Below are positions 26,084-33,939 of a DNA stretch of 64,000 nucleotides, piece after piece. The stretch's first letter is position 1. Every line of letters starts with the position of its first letter. Both the position numbers and the translations under genes were made by a program. A model generated the notes under the pieces. That model did no database searches, was not told the origin of the DNA, and saw only the letters and a program-made list of their open reading frames with translations. Origin of the DNA: Streptomyces sp. Je 1-332 (GTDB taxonomy: Bacteria; Actinomycetota; Actinomycetes; Streptomycetales; Streptomycetaceae); assembly GCF_040730185.1 (NCBI RefSeq), contig NZ_CP160402.1, positions 7,936,001-8,000,000 of the forward strand, given 5' to 3'.

Positions 26084-27259
26084 ATGGCCGCTGAGTCATT
26101 CTCTGCCGCGGGGGACACTTCCGGAACCGGCGAACCTCTGCTGTCGACGTCGGTTCACTGGGGTACTGCGCAGCTCGGCGCCCCACCCGCCCACCAGCCC
26201 GCCCCATGGCCGCAGGAAGCCGAGCACGAGACCGAGGACGTTCCCCCGGAGTGGGATGCGAACGGCGCCGACGACGAGCCCCCGCCAGAGGTGCCTGACA
26301 CCGACGACGAACCCTCGGCGCAGGCACCGCCGGGCCCGGACGAGGACGCGGTGGAAGAGCTCATACGCGTCGCCGTGGTGTCCAGGCCGCTGGACGATGT
26401 CGTCGACCTCGTCACCCTCCTGGAGCAGTCACCTGGCGGCGTGACCACCGCGGCCTCGGTGCTCCGCCTGGCAGCCGTCGCCCGCTCCGTCGAGGACGTC
26501 ACCCGGCTGGTGGAACTGCTCGGCCCGCCGGAACACCCCGCCGAGCACATGGACGAGGCCATCCGGCATGCCGCCGAGGAACGGCCCGTTCCGGAGGTGG
26601 GCCGACTCGTCCATCTGCTGTCCCGCCCTCCGTACGATCCGCACAGCGGCGCGGAGGCGGTGCACGCCGCCGGTACGACCCGGTCCGTCGAGGATCTGAT
26701 GCAGTTGATCGGCAGCCTCCGCGAGCACAAGGAAGCCGACTACCCCGACGTCGTGGTCCCGGCCGCGCCGCTCGCGCCGCCCGCCGCGGCGGCGGCCCAG
26801 CCCGCGACCGCCCCCGCCTCCGCCTCCGAGGCCGCGGAGGCGACACAGGCGCAGAGCAAGACCCCCCTGGTGTGGCTGCGCCGTGTGGCGGGCGTACTCC
26901 TCCTGCTCTGTGCGGCGGCTCATCTCCCGCTGAACTGGTCGGACGCGTCCACCGTCGGTCTCTTCACCGCACTCGGCGTCTTTGCCCTCTGCGCCGTGGC
27001 GGGCGCGGCGCTCTGCTTCAGCAGGTCGCCGATCGTGGCCGTGGTGAGCACCTTGATCGCCGGCGGGTTGTCCCTCGGCCACCTCGTGGACGACCGGGTC
27101 AACTCCCGGACGCTCGCCTACGTGTTGCGGCCCGACTGGGTGCCGGCGCCGCTGCCGACCCTGGCGGCGGTGGCCGCGACGCTGGCCGCGCTGCTGGTCG
27201 TGGCGCTCACGATCGCCGGCCTCAGGGCGGCCAACCGCAAGGCCGCCCCGCGCTTCTAG
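26084..27259 (+). CDS. Membrane protein with four helical repeats
   Basis: 391 residues from ATG 26084 (GGAG 8 nt upstream). An acidic, Pro-rich start (1-85) is followed by four ~33-residue helical repeats: SRPLDDVVDLVTLLEQ, ARSVEDVTRLVELLG, ERPVPEVGRLVHLLS and TRSVEDLMQLIGSL. An Ala/Pro linker (~225-260) leads to four C-terminal membrane helices. The repeats are likely cytosolic and suggest protein-protein contacts. I know similar Streptomyces proteins only as hypotheticals. It is monocistronic, ended by the hairpin at 27274. Confidence 0.75.
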   Translation: MAAESFSAAGDTSGTGEPLLSTSVHWGTAQLGAPPAHQPAPWPQEAEHETEDVPPEWDANGADDEPPPEVPDTDDEPSAQAPPGPDEDAVEELIRVAVVSRPLDDVVDLVTLLEQSPGGVTTAASVLRLAAVARSVEDVTRLVELLGPPEHPAEHMDEAIRHAAEERPVPEVGRLVHLLSRPPYDPHSGAEAVHAAGTTRSVEDLMQLIGSLREHKEADYPDVVVPAAPLAPPAAAAAQPATAPASASEAAEATQAQSKTPLVWLRRVAGVLLLLCAAAHLPLNWSDASTVGLFTALGVFALCAVAGAALCFSRSPIVAVVSTLIAGGLSLGHLVDDRVNSRTLAYVLRPDWVPAPLPTLAAVAATLAALLVVALTIAGLRAANRKAAPRF

Positions 27260-27273
27260 GCGTGGACGCAACG

Positions 27274-27315
27274 AATGCTCGCGCTCCTCGGCGAAAGCCG
27301 GGGGGCGCGAGCATT
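27274..27315. terminator. Hairpin terminator between convergent genes
   Basis: AATGCTCGCGC (27274-27284) pairs perfectly with GCGCGAGCATT (27305-27315), giving an 11-bp stem with a 20-nt loop. It lies 15 bp after the membrane-protein stop and 20 bp from the rsrR stop on the other strand, so it can serve both. Confidence 0.7.
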
Positions 27316-27335
27316 TACGTCGGGCCGTATGCCTG

Positions 27336-27854
27336 TCAGCCGTGCGCGCCGTCGGCGCCCTCGGCGCCGCCGGGGCCGCTGGACCCATCGAGCCACGTTC
27401 CGATGGCCGGCAGGGCCTGGGGCCCGCTGTCCTGTTCCACCGAGCCCACCAGGTCGGCGACGGAGACCGCCGCAAGGGACGCTCGCCAGGCGGCGTCGGC
27501 CGCGGTCATCGCGCGGGCGATCGGGCACGGCTTGGTGCAGTCGTCGGGCGGCGTCCCGAAGGGCCCACGCTGACGGATCTCGGTGCACGTGAACGCCGGA
27601 CTCGCGCCGTCGACGGCCTGCACCACGTCCAGGACCGTGATGTCGCCGGCCGCCCTGGTCAGGACGTAGCCGCCCGTCTTGCCCTGAACGGACTTCACCA
27701 GGTCGGCCCGGGACAGAGCCTGCATCTGCTTGGCCAGATAGCTGGGCGAGACGTCGTGCAGCTGCGCGAGACGCGCGGCCGGGACCGGCTCGGTTGCCGC
27801 GGTCAGGACCACACAGCAGTGCAGCGCCCACTCCACGCCGCCGGACAGTTTCAT
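27336..27854 (-). CDS. rsrR: RsrR-like Rrf2 redox regulator
   Basis: 172 residues from ATG 27854. A winged helix (DVSPSYLAKQMQALSRADLV, QGKTGGYVLTR) is followed by cysteines at 90, 106 and 110 (FTCTE; DDCTKPC). Glu8, Trp9 and His12 (GGVEWALH) are at the positions I recall as cluster ligands and redox-tuning residue in Streptomyces venezuelae RsrR, whose [2Fe-2S] cluster is held by Glu, His and two Cys. The divergent NmrA-like gene and the operator between them also match that locus. It should act as a redox-switched repressor. Confidence 0.82.
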   Translation of the reverse strand: MKLSGGVEWALHCCVVLTAATEPVPAARLAQLHDVSPSYLAKQMQALSRADLVKSVQGKTGGYVLTRAAGDITVLDVVQAVDGASPAFTCTEIRQRGPFGTPPDDCTKPCPIARAMTAADAAWRASLAAVSVADLVGSVEQDSGPQALPAIGTWLDGSSGPGGAEGADGAHG

Positions 27855-27869
27855 GCACCCTCCCGATTG

Positions 27870-27918
27870 ACTCGGACACAGGATATCCGAGTATTATCTC
27901 GGACATCGGATATCCGAG
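27870..27918. promoter_or_regulatory. Tandem RsrR-type operators
   Basis: Two dyads sit 27 bp apart: ACTCGGA...TCCGAGT at 27870-27892 and CTCGGA...TCCGAG at 27898-27918 (inner part CATCGGATA). Both contain GGATATCCGAG. They occupy the gap between rsrR and the NmrA-like gene and resemble the inverted repeats reported for RsrR. Each probably binds a dimer, controlling the two divergent promoters. Confidence 0.75.
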
Positions 27919-27960
27919 TTAGAGCCGACCTGGCCACTCGGTACACAGAAGGGCACGATC

Positions 27961-28701
27961 ATGAACATCACGGTCATCGGCGGCACCGGACTGATCGGTT
28001 CCCAGCTCGTCTCCCGGCTCCGCGACGCGGGGCACGACGTAGTCGCCTCGTCCCTGTCGACCGGAGTCGACCTGCTCACCGGCGCGGGCCTCGACGAGGC
28101 GCTCAAGGGCGCGGACACGGTCGTCAACGTGTCGAACTCGCCTACGTTCGACGAAGCCTCGCCGGACTTCTTCCGTACCACCGTGGGGAACCTGCTGGCG
28201 GCGGGGGAGCGCGCGGGCGTCGGCCATCAGGTCGTCCTGTCCATCGTCGGCGTCGACCAGGTGCCGCAGCTGGACTACTACCGCGCCAAGACCCTCCAGG
28301 AGGACCTGCTGAGGCAGGGGCCCACCGCGTACTCGATCGTGCGCGCCACGCAGTTCTTCGAGTTCATGGACGCGGTCATGGCCTGGACCGCCGACGAGCG
28401 GACCGTCCGGCTGCCCGCCACGCCCGTTCAGCCCATCGCGACCGCCGACGTGGTCCAGGCTCTCGCCGACGTCACCACCGCCGCACCGCTCAACGGCACG
28501 CTCGACATCGCAGGACCCGACGTCTTCGCACTCGACGAGCTCGGCCGCCTGACGCTGTCGGCCCGCAAGGACCCCCGCACCGTCGTCACGGACGGGACGG
28601 CGGGCATGTTCGCGGCCGTCGAGGGTGACGTACTCGTCGCGGGGCCCGGCGCGCGCGTGGCCTCCACCCGATACGAGGACTGGCTCGGCGCTTCCCGCTA
28701 G
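27961..28701 (+). CDS. NmrA-like NAD(P)-binding oxidoreductase (RsrR target)
   Basis: 246 residues. The dinucleotide motif is TVIGGTGLIGSQLVSRLRDAG; VVLSIVGVDQVPQLDYYRAK holds the YxxxK pair, and IVRATQFFEF follows, as in atypical SDR/NmrA proteins. These bind NAD(P)(H) and either reduce small quinone-like compounds or sense redox state. It diverges from rsrR and shares the duplicated operator, so expression should rise when the RsrR cluster changes redox state. Confidence 0.87.
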   Translation: MNITVIGGTGLIGSQLVSRLRDAGHDVVASSLSTGVDLLTGAGLDEALKGADTVVNVSNSPTFDEASPDFFRTTVGNLLAAGERAGVGHQVVLSIVGVDQVPQLDYYRAKTLQEDLLRQGPTAYSIVRATQFFEFMDAVMAWTADERTVRLPATPVQPIATADVVQALADVTTAAPLNGTLDIAGPDVFALDELGRLTLSARKDPRTVVTDGTAGMFAAVEGDVLVAGPGARVASTRYEDWLGASR

Positions 28702-28805
28702 CCGACCGTCCGCCGAGGCCCTACGTCCGTATCCGCCACCACGGCAGGGCTTTCCTGCGTACTCTTCCTCGCAGACACCGGTCAGCGAGGTACGGGGGAG
28801 CAGTC

Positions 28806-28988
28806 ATGGCGTTGGAAATGCGTGAACGGTGCGAGCGCTGCGAGAACGCGGCCCTGCCGTGGGACGCACCGGCCAGGATCTGTTCCTACGAGTGCACGTT
28901 CTGCGAACCGTGCGCCGCGGCCATGCAGGACGTCTGCCCCAACTGCGGCGGCCAGCTCGTCAGCCGCCCCACGCGCGCCCAGCCCTGA
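28806..28988 (+). CDS. DUF1272 small cysteine-rich protein
   Basis: 60 residues from ATG 28806 with GGGGGAG upstream. Eight cysteines form zinc-ribbon-like pairs: CERCENA, SYECTFCEPCA and VCPNCGG. The pattern MRERCERCENAALPWD is typical of DUF1272. Function unknown, probably zinc-binding. It stands alone, 104 bp after the NmrA-like gene, with its own RBS. Confidence 0.88.
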   Translation: MALEMRERCERCENAALPWDAPARICSYECTFCEPCAAAMQDVCPNCGGQLVSRPTRAQP

Positions 28989-29400
28989 CCGCATCCCCGG
29001 AGCCACCGGCAGTCCTGGGTCAGCGCCCGCCGCTACGGGCACCGCCGCCACCTCCAGGGACACCGCGGTCACGGGATTTCACCCGGTGCTTCCGCTCCGA
29101 CAGGACGCTCCGCGAACCGGCCAAACCCCGCTTCAGCTGTGAGCCCACCCATAGGAGCCACGTCACATGCTATGGCCGGTAGTAGACCCCTCGCCGCGTG
29201 CACGGGCGGCCGTGGGCCCCTTGGGCGGCGTCTGACCAGGGGCGTCCTGCGTACCGCGGTAGTACGTCACATCATTGCGTCCTGCTCCCGCCACCGCTAA
29301 CCCTTGCTGAAGTTCCGGAGAGACGGGATCGATCGGGCGAAATCGCCGGCCCCGGTCCAGTCCCTCCTCAACAGACTTCGCATTGGAGAGTTACCCCCGC
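28989..29400 (+). other. Long leader/intergenic region upstream of the SLT gene (412 bp)
   Basis: No credible gene. The last ~200 bp could be a long 5' leader of the secreted SLT protein. It has a palindrome TACCGCGGTA near 29254-29263 and CCGCTAACCC at about 29294-29303. The latter resembles one short piece of the c-di-AMP (ydaO) riboswitch that precedes many actinobacterial muralytic genes, but the other conserved parts are not seen, so I do not call one. Confidence 0.4.
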
Positions 29401-29913
29401 ATGGCCATTACTCAGACGCAGACCAAGCCCGGCCGCACCACCCGACTGCGCAAGATCTCCGTCGCCGGTATCGCCACCGCCGGTGCAGCTGCCGCCGCCC
29501 TCACGCTGGTGCCCTCGCAGGCCCACGCCGCCGAGCCGGCCGCTGCGAGCAAGAACGTCTCTCAGGCCGCCGCGAAGGCCGAGAAGAACTACCCGAACAA
29601 CCTCGACGGCTGGATCAAGGAGTCCCTGGACATCATGAAGTCCAAGGGCATCCCCGGTTCCTACGAGGGCCTGCACCGCAACATCATGCGCGAGTCCGCA
29701 GGTGACCCGAACGCCCAGAACGGCTGGGACGTGAACGCGCAGAACGGCACCCCCTCCAAGGGCCTGCTCCAGGTGATCCAGCCGACCTTCGACGCGTACC
29801 ACGTGTCGGGCACGCCGAATAACCTGACCGACCCGGTCGCCAACATCACCGCGGCCGCCAACTACGCCGCCGACAAGTACGGCTCGATCGACAACGTCGA
29901 CTCCGCGTACTGA
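29401..29913 (+). CDS. Secreted transglycosylase-like (SLT domain) protein
   Basis: 170 residues. A Sec signal peptide ends at AHA (residue ~43). The mature protein is one lysozyme-like SLT domain (about 70-170): NIMRESAGDPNAQN supplies the catalytic Glu98, then SKGLLQVIQPTFDAYHV and NITAAANYAADKYG. It should cleave or remodel peptidoglycan glycan strands outside the cell. GGAGAG lies 10 nt before ATG 29401. The LCP ligase gene starts 86 bp downstream in the same direction, so a joint cell-wall function is plausible. Confidence 0.88.
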   Translation: MAITQTQTKPGRTTRLRKISVAGIATAGAAAAALTLVPSQAHAAEPAAASKNVSQAAAKAEKNYPNNLDGWIKESLDIMKSKGIPGSYEGLHRNIMRESAGDPNAQNGWDVNAQNGTPSKGLLQVIQPTFDAYHVSGTPNNLTDPVANITAAANYAADKYGSIDNVDSAY

Positions 29914-29999
29914 GCCACGGGCCGACCAGCCCAGGAAGACGCCGGTCGTCCAGCCCGCTGAGCCGCCGGTCAAAGAGAATGAAGGAGAAGGGGCAGCGC

Positions 30000-31136
30000 A
30001 TGCCGCACGAGAGCAGTAACGAGCAGCAGGCGCACATGGCCGAAGGCCCCGCAGTGCCCGGCTACGGACCCCCGCGGGTACGGGGCTCCCGGCGCAAGCC
30101 GAAGAAGAAGACCCTGCGGTACGTCGCGTGGGGCGCGCTGGGAGTGTTCCTGATCGGCGGGGGAGGTGCCGCCTACGCATGGCAGCACCTCAACGGCAAC
30201 ATCCAGGGCACGGACATGAACGCCGCGCTCGGGAAGGACCGGCCCAGCGAGCAGAAGGACGGCTCGATGAACATCCTCCTGCTCGGGTCCGACTCCCGAG
30301 CGGGAACCCACGGCCACTTCGGCAGCGGCATCAGTGGTGCCCGCGCCGACACGGCGATGGTCCTGCACGTCGACAAGACCCACAAGAAGGCTTCGGTCGT
30401 CAGCATTCCGCGCGACACGATGGTCGAGCGGCCCCAGTGCGCGAAGCCGCACGGAGGTACGGCGGACGGCGCGCAGCAGGCCATGTTCAACTCGTCCTAC
30501 CAGGTGGGTGGACCGGCGTGCACCGCGAAGACGGTGGAGAAGATGTCGGGCGTCCGCATGGACCACTACCTCGAAGTGGACTTCAAGGGATTCCAGAAGC
30601 TCATCGACGAGCTCGGCGGTGTGGACATCACCACCCGCAAGGCGATCCACGACCCCAACAGCGGTCTCGCCCTGAGCCAGGGCAAGCACACGCTCAAGGG
30701 CAAGCAGGCACTGGAGCTCGTCCGCACCCGGCACGGCGTGGGTGACGGGAGCGACCTGGGCCGCATCCAGCTCCAGCAGGCGTTCATCAAGGCACTGATC
30801 CACCGCGCCGAGACGGTCGATCCGCTGGGCAGCCCCGCCAAGTCCTACGACCTGGCGGACACCGCGACCAAGACCATCAGCGCGGACTCCGAACTGGCGT
30901 CCGCGGACAAGCTCCTCGGTCTGGCCAAGGAGCTGAAGGGCATCAGCCCGGACCGCACCAACATGGTCACGATGCCGGTCACCTACGACTCCCAGGACTC
31001 GGGACGGGTTCTGCCGCTCAAGAAGGCCTCGCACAAGGTGTGGAGCGCCCTGCGGCACGACCGGCCCATCCCGAAGTCCGCGACGCAGGACTCCGTGGGC
31101 GACCAGGCCGACTCCCCGGTGTCGGCGGGCACCTGA
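30000..31136 (+). CDS. LytR-CpsA-Psr (LCP) family cell-wall ligase
   Basis: 378 residues from ATG 30000 (AGGAG about 14 nt and GGGG 7 nt upstream; ATG 29979 is an alternative). A short basic N-terminus (RRKPKKKTLRY) precedes one membrane helix (~40-60). The LCP domain shows MNILLLGSDSR, ARADTAMVLHVDKTHKKASV, VSIPRDTMV, GVDITTRKAIHDP and ALELVRTRHGVGDGSDLGR, including the conserved Asp/Arg residues. LCP enzymes transfer polymers from lipid carriers to peptidoglycan. It ends before a strong terminator. Confidence 0.93.
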   Translation: MPHESSNEQQAHMAEGPAVPGYGPPRVRGSRRKPKKKTLRYVAWGALGVFLIGGGGAAYAWQHLNGNIQGTDMNAALGKDRPSEQKDGSMNILLLGSDSRAGTHGHFGSGISGARADTAMVLHVDKTHKKASVVSIPRDTMVERPQCAKPHGGTADGAQQAMFNSSYQVGGPACTAKTVEKMSGVRMDHYLEVDFKGFQKLIDELGGVDITTRKAIHDPNSGLALSQGKHTLKGKQALELVRTRHGVGDGSDLGRIQLQQAFIKALIHRAETVDPLGSPAKSYDLADTATKTISADSELASADKLLGLAKELKGISPDRTNMVTMPVTYDSQDSGRVLPLKKASHKVWSALRHDRPIPKSATQDSVGDQADSPVSAGT

Positions 31137-31145
31137 CCTGTCCGC

Positions 31146-31188
31146 AGGGCCACAACACGTCCTGAGTCGTACGGCGTGTTGTGGCCCT
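31146..31188. terminator. Strong hairpin terminator after the LCP gene
   Basis: AGGGCCACAACACG (31146-31159) pairs perfectly with CGTGTTGTGGCCCT (31175-31188): a 14-bp stem and a 15-nt loop, starting 9 bp after the stop. No T-tract follows, as is common in Streptomyces. Confidence 0.85.
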
Positions 31189-31432
31189 GTCGGTCAGGAT
31201 CCCTACAGGAGTAGCCTGTTGACCTAGTCCGTGGAACGAATGTCTGCCGTCAGCGCGGCAGCGGCGTACCGGCGACCTCTCGGGCTCGGAGTATGGCCCC
31301 CACCGCCAGCGGCTGTATCCGCGGGGCTCTGCCCCCGCCACCTGGCACCGCGAAGACGCGCCGCTCCCTCCGGGGCTTTGCCTCCCCTGAGCTCCGCTCC
31401 TTCTCGACGGTGCACGGCACCCGGGACTTCTC

Positions 31433-31774
31433 ATGCGTGGCTACTTCGCCGACGATCTGCTGCTCATCGTGCCCTCCACCGCCGCCGCCGGCGTGTGCCT
31501 GTTCGGAGAGGTCCTGGGCGCGCACAAGGGCGCGCTGGCCATGGCCCTGAACGCACAGCGCGATGCCACCCAAGAGATCATCGTCGACCTGACGGGCGTG
31601 CACTACCTGGCCAACAGTGCCCTGGAGATTCTCGTGGCCCTCGCCAAGAACCTACAGCCACCCCAGCGGCTGCTCGTCCACGCCGCCCCCGAACTGGCAT
31701 TACGGGAAAGACTCGACGCACGCGGATGGGGGGACATCGAAACCCTGCGGCTCACTGTCAGCTCGCCGCGGTGA
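31433..31774 (+). CDS. STAS-like protein
   Basis: 113 residues from ATG 31433. A single STAS-like fold: GVCLFGEVLGAHKGALAMAL, then IIVDLTGVHYLANSALEILVAL (the phospho-serine loop region) and RLLVHAAPELALRERLDARG. It resembles anti-sigma-factor antagonists, although the DSS triplet is replaced by NSA. The upstream 296 bp (31137-31432) contains the LCP terminator and otherwise nothing I can name. Its end overlaps the convergent hutD end by 17 bp. Confidence 0.7.
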   Translation: MRGYFADDLLLIVPSTAAAGVCLFGEVLGAHKGALAMALNAQRDATQEIIVDLTGVHYLANSALEILVALAKNLQPPQRLLVHAAPELALRERLDARGWGDIETLRLTVSSPR

Positions 31775-32354
31775 TCCTGATTTCGGCCACTGCGCCGTCG
31801 CCCCGTAGAGCCAGCACCCCGGGGCCCTCCTGCCGCACACAGTCGAGACGGCCGAGCGCCGTTTCCCGTCCGTCCGGGCCGCCCACGGTGATCCCCTCGG
31901 TGGCAGCCATGATGAGCAGCACCTCGCCCTCGTCACACCGCACCCCCGCTTCGGAGGTGACGGTGACGACCCGCACCTGTGCGCTCGCGCGGCCCCTGCG
32001 GGTCATCGCGTTCAGGTCGCGCACCGCGCCGGCCTCGAGCCGACAGTCCGTCTCAGCGTCACCGGAGAAGGCGAACGGGCTCAACGGGCTTACCACTTCC
32101 GGGACCCCGTCCACGGTCAAGACCATGCCTTCGCCCTCGATCAGGGTGATCACGCGATCAATCCCGGGAAAGGAAGAAAACGCTCCTCCCGCGTCCACGT
32201 CCGCGATACTCACCCGCCAGTCGAAGCCGTCCACCGGCTCCACCGCGCCAAGAGGCGCTCGCACGACGCCCGACGCGACCTCCCGGGTCACGCCGCCACC
32301 GTTCTTCCACGGCATGCTGCGGTAGTCGCTCCAGCGCAGAACATCGCCGCCCAT
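31758..32354 (-). CDS. hutD: HutD/Ves family cupin-like protein
   Basis: 198 residues. Motifs at the start, LRWSDYRSMPWKNGGGVTRE, and WRVSIADVDAGGAFSSFPG, RVITLIEGEGM are diagnostic of HutD/Ves, a duplicated cupin fold. In Pseudomonas HutD is linked to histidine use and proposed to bind formylated intermediates; no hut genes are in this window. It converges on the STAS gene and lies 70 bp from the end of nothing else on its strand, so it is monocistronic. Confidence 0.88.
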   Translation of the reverse strand: MGGDVLRWSDYRSMPWKNGGGVTREVASGVVRAPLGAVEPVDGFDWRVSIADVDAGGAFSSFPGIDRVITLIEGEGMVLTVDGVPEVVSPLSPFAFSGDAETDCRLEAGAVRDLNAMTRRGRASAQVRVVTVTSEAGVRCDEGEVLLIMAATEGITVGGPDGRETALGRLDCVRQEGPGVLALRGDGAVAEIRITAAS

Positions 32355-32424
32355 AGGATGCCGCCTCCCTCTTCCTCCGTCGTCCGAGCGGCCACCTTAC
32401 GGGCTGGAAGGAAGCAGGCCGGTG

Positions 32425-33027
32425 TCAGCCGAGCTTGCCGCGCTCCGGCTCAGGGATGCTGGTGGGAGGAGGGGGCGTGTAACTCACCCCGTAGACACGG
32501 GAGAACCGGTTGGCGGGCGCTGCAGAGCCTGCGAGTCGTTCGAGGAAGAACGCGCGTGCCATCGACTGCATCTGCTCACCGCTCACGTACACGACCCACC
32601 GGTTGGACGCGGCGTTGAAGCGGGCCGCGTCCACGACCGACTCCAGGCCCGACGCGGGCTCGTGGTGCAGTCGCCCGCGGAGTTCGACGAACCGTCTCAG
32701 GGCGTCCAACTCCGATAGGCGCAGGCCTACTTGCTGCAGGCCGGGCGCCGGATCGCCGATGGGCAGCGGAGCGGCCCTCACCTGTGCGTAGAGGAGCGCG
32801 TCCCATCCGTCGGCCGTCAGCTGAACCGCCCACACGACCGGTCGGCCCGCTGCCGAGGACAGCTCCGTCGGCTCCTCGCGGGGCGCCGCCCGGGCGAGCC
32901 CGAGTCTCACCAGGGGCGCCGTGGTGCGTTCATCGAGGCCTGGCCCTGCCGTCGCCCATCCATCGGTGGTGCGCTGCATGTCAGCCACCCGTCGCAGCAG
33001 CGCGAATTGCTCAGCCGAGCGCCGCAT
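32425..33027 (-). CDS. DUF6417-like conserved protein
   Basis: 200 residues from ATG 33027, where GGGAGGGG lies just upstream; the frame stays open much further. It is soluble, with no signal peptide or membrane segment. Core segments: WAVQLTADGWDALLYAQ, LRLSELDALRRFVELRGRL and WVVYVSGEQMQSMARAFFLE. I recall this pattern from Streptomyces proteins named DUF6417, with a winged-helix-like first half. No function is known. Confidence 0.65.
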   Translation of the reverse strand: MRRSAEQFALLRRVADMQRTTDGWATAGPGLDERTTAPLVRLGLARAAPREEPTELSSAAGRPVVWAVQLTADGWDALLYAQVRAAPLPIGDPAPGLQQVGLRLSELDALRRFVELRGRLHHEPASGLESVVDAARFNAASNRWVVYVSGEQMQSMARAFFLERLAGSAAPANRFSRVYGVSYTPPPPTSIPEPERGKLG

Positions 33028-33552
33028 CCCCGCCCCTCCCGCCGAACAGTGAGTTGCCGCGACGCTAGCGTGCATCTCCGCCCGGAGGAGGGCTGTTGCG
33101 GCGGACTCCCTCCGAATTGGTGCGTACGGGGGCGCGGGGGAGCGGGGGCGTGGCGGCTCAGCGCGTTGCGCGCGAGGTGGCGGCCAGCGAGCGGACCCCT
33201 CTACCGGGCGCACGCGATCGGGCCCGAGGCCATCGCGAGTGCCGTCTCGTACGCCCTGGCGCAGCCGGCCGATGTAGACGTCAACGAAATCGTCGTACGC
33301 CCTGTCCGTCAGCGCTGACCCCTGAACCTGAACCTGTCCGTTTGAGATCAATGCAGGTGGCTACCCGATCGCTGCGTAAGCACAGCGCTGTGCGACGTAG
33401 GCGCCGGTTGGTTGGGACACACAGCCACCGGCGCTGCCGCACGCACAGAACCGCAAACTATGGCCAGGCATGTGCGGAATCTGCGATGCTCGGCTCATCA
33501 GCGGTTCTGCCGGCCCGACAGAGGCAGCCCGAGCGGACGAGAGGCAGAGCAG
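33028..33552. other. Gene-poor stretch with an SDR remnant and a perfect palindrome
   Basis: 525 bp without an intact gene. It contains the C-terminal piece of a short-chain dehydrogenase (33199-33318) and a perfect 14-bp palindrome GCACAGCGCTGTGC (33380-33393) about 160 bp before the ANTAR gene. The region looks like the scar of a deleted gene plus the ANTAR gene leader. I see no RNA gene or transposon end. Confidence 0.5.
33199..33318 (+). pseudogene. Fragment of a short-chain dehydrogenase (C-terminus only)
   Basis: The 39 residues before the TGA at 33316-33318 include GPEAIASAVSYALAQPADVD and then VNEIVVRPVRQR, the well-known C-terminal end of YdfG-like SDR oxidoreductases (usually ...DVNEIVVRPTAQR). 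The Rossmann fold and the YxxxK site are absent upstream in all frames, so only the tail of the gene survives. Confidence 0.75.
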
Positions 33553-33927
33553 GTGGCTTCCTCACCGGACTCTCCCAACACATCGGCCCTGAACCCTCGT
33601 TGTGGCTCCGCGCCGCAGGCCCCCGACAACGATTGCGCGGAAGAGCTCGCCGAGATCAAGGCGCTGCGCACCGAGGTCAACGACCTGCATCGCGCCATGG
33701 AGTCCCACCCGTGCATCGACCAGGCGCGGGGCATGCTGATGACACTGGGTCCGTGTACCGCGGATGAGGCGTGGGAGATCCTCGTCGAGGTGTCGCAGCA
33801 CTCCAACACCAAACTGCGCGCGGTGGCGGAGGAGTTGATCGCCACGACAGAGGGCGAGCCGCTGCCAAGCCCGGTGCGCGCCGCTCTCGGTGAGGCGCTG
33901 AGGAAGCGGCAAGCGGCCACGGGCTGA
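33553..33927 (+). CDS. ANTAR-domain protein
   Basis: 124 residues from GTG 33553 (GAGAGG about 8 nt upstream); earlier in-frame starts exist. A short helical lead (CAEELAEIKALRTEVNDLHRAM) precedes the three-helix ANTAR domain: HPCIDQARGMLMTLGPCTAD, EAWEILVEVSQHSNTKLRAV. ANTAR proteins bind paired RNA hairpins and prevent termination. No GAF or receiver domain is present, so the input signal is unclear. I did not find the twin-hairpin target in its leader. Confidence 0.85.
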   Translation: MASSPDSPNTSALNPRCGSAPQAPDNDCAEELAEIKALRTEVNDLHRAMESHPCIDQARGMLMTLGPCTADEAWEILVEVSQHSNTKLRAVAEELIATTEGEPLPSPVRAALGEALRKRQAATG

Positions 33928-33939
33928 GCGCATCGGCTC

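Noticed and set aside
28989..29400. c-di-AMP (ydaO) riboswitch before the SLT gene
   Set aside because: Only CCGCTAACCC resembles the motif; the other conserved blocks and pairing are not visible, so I left it as an unassigned leader.
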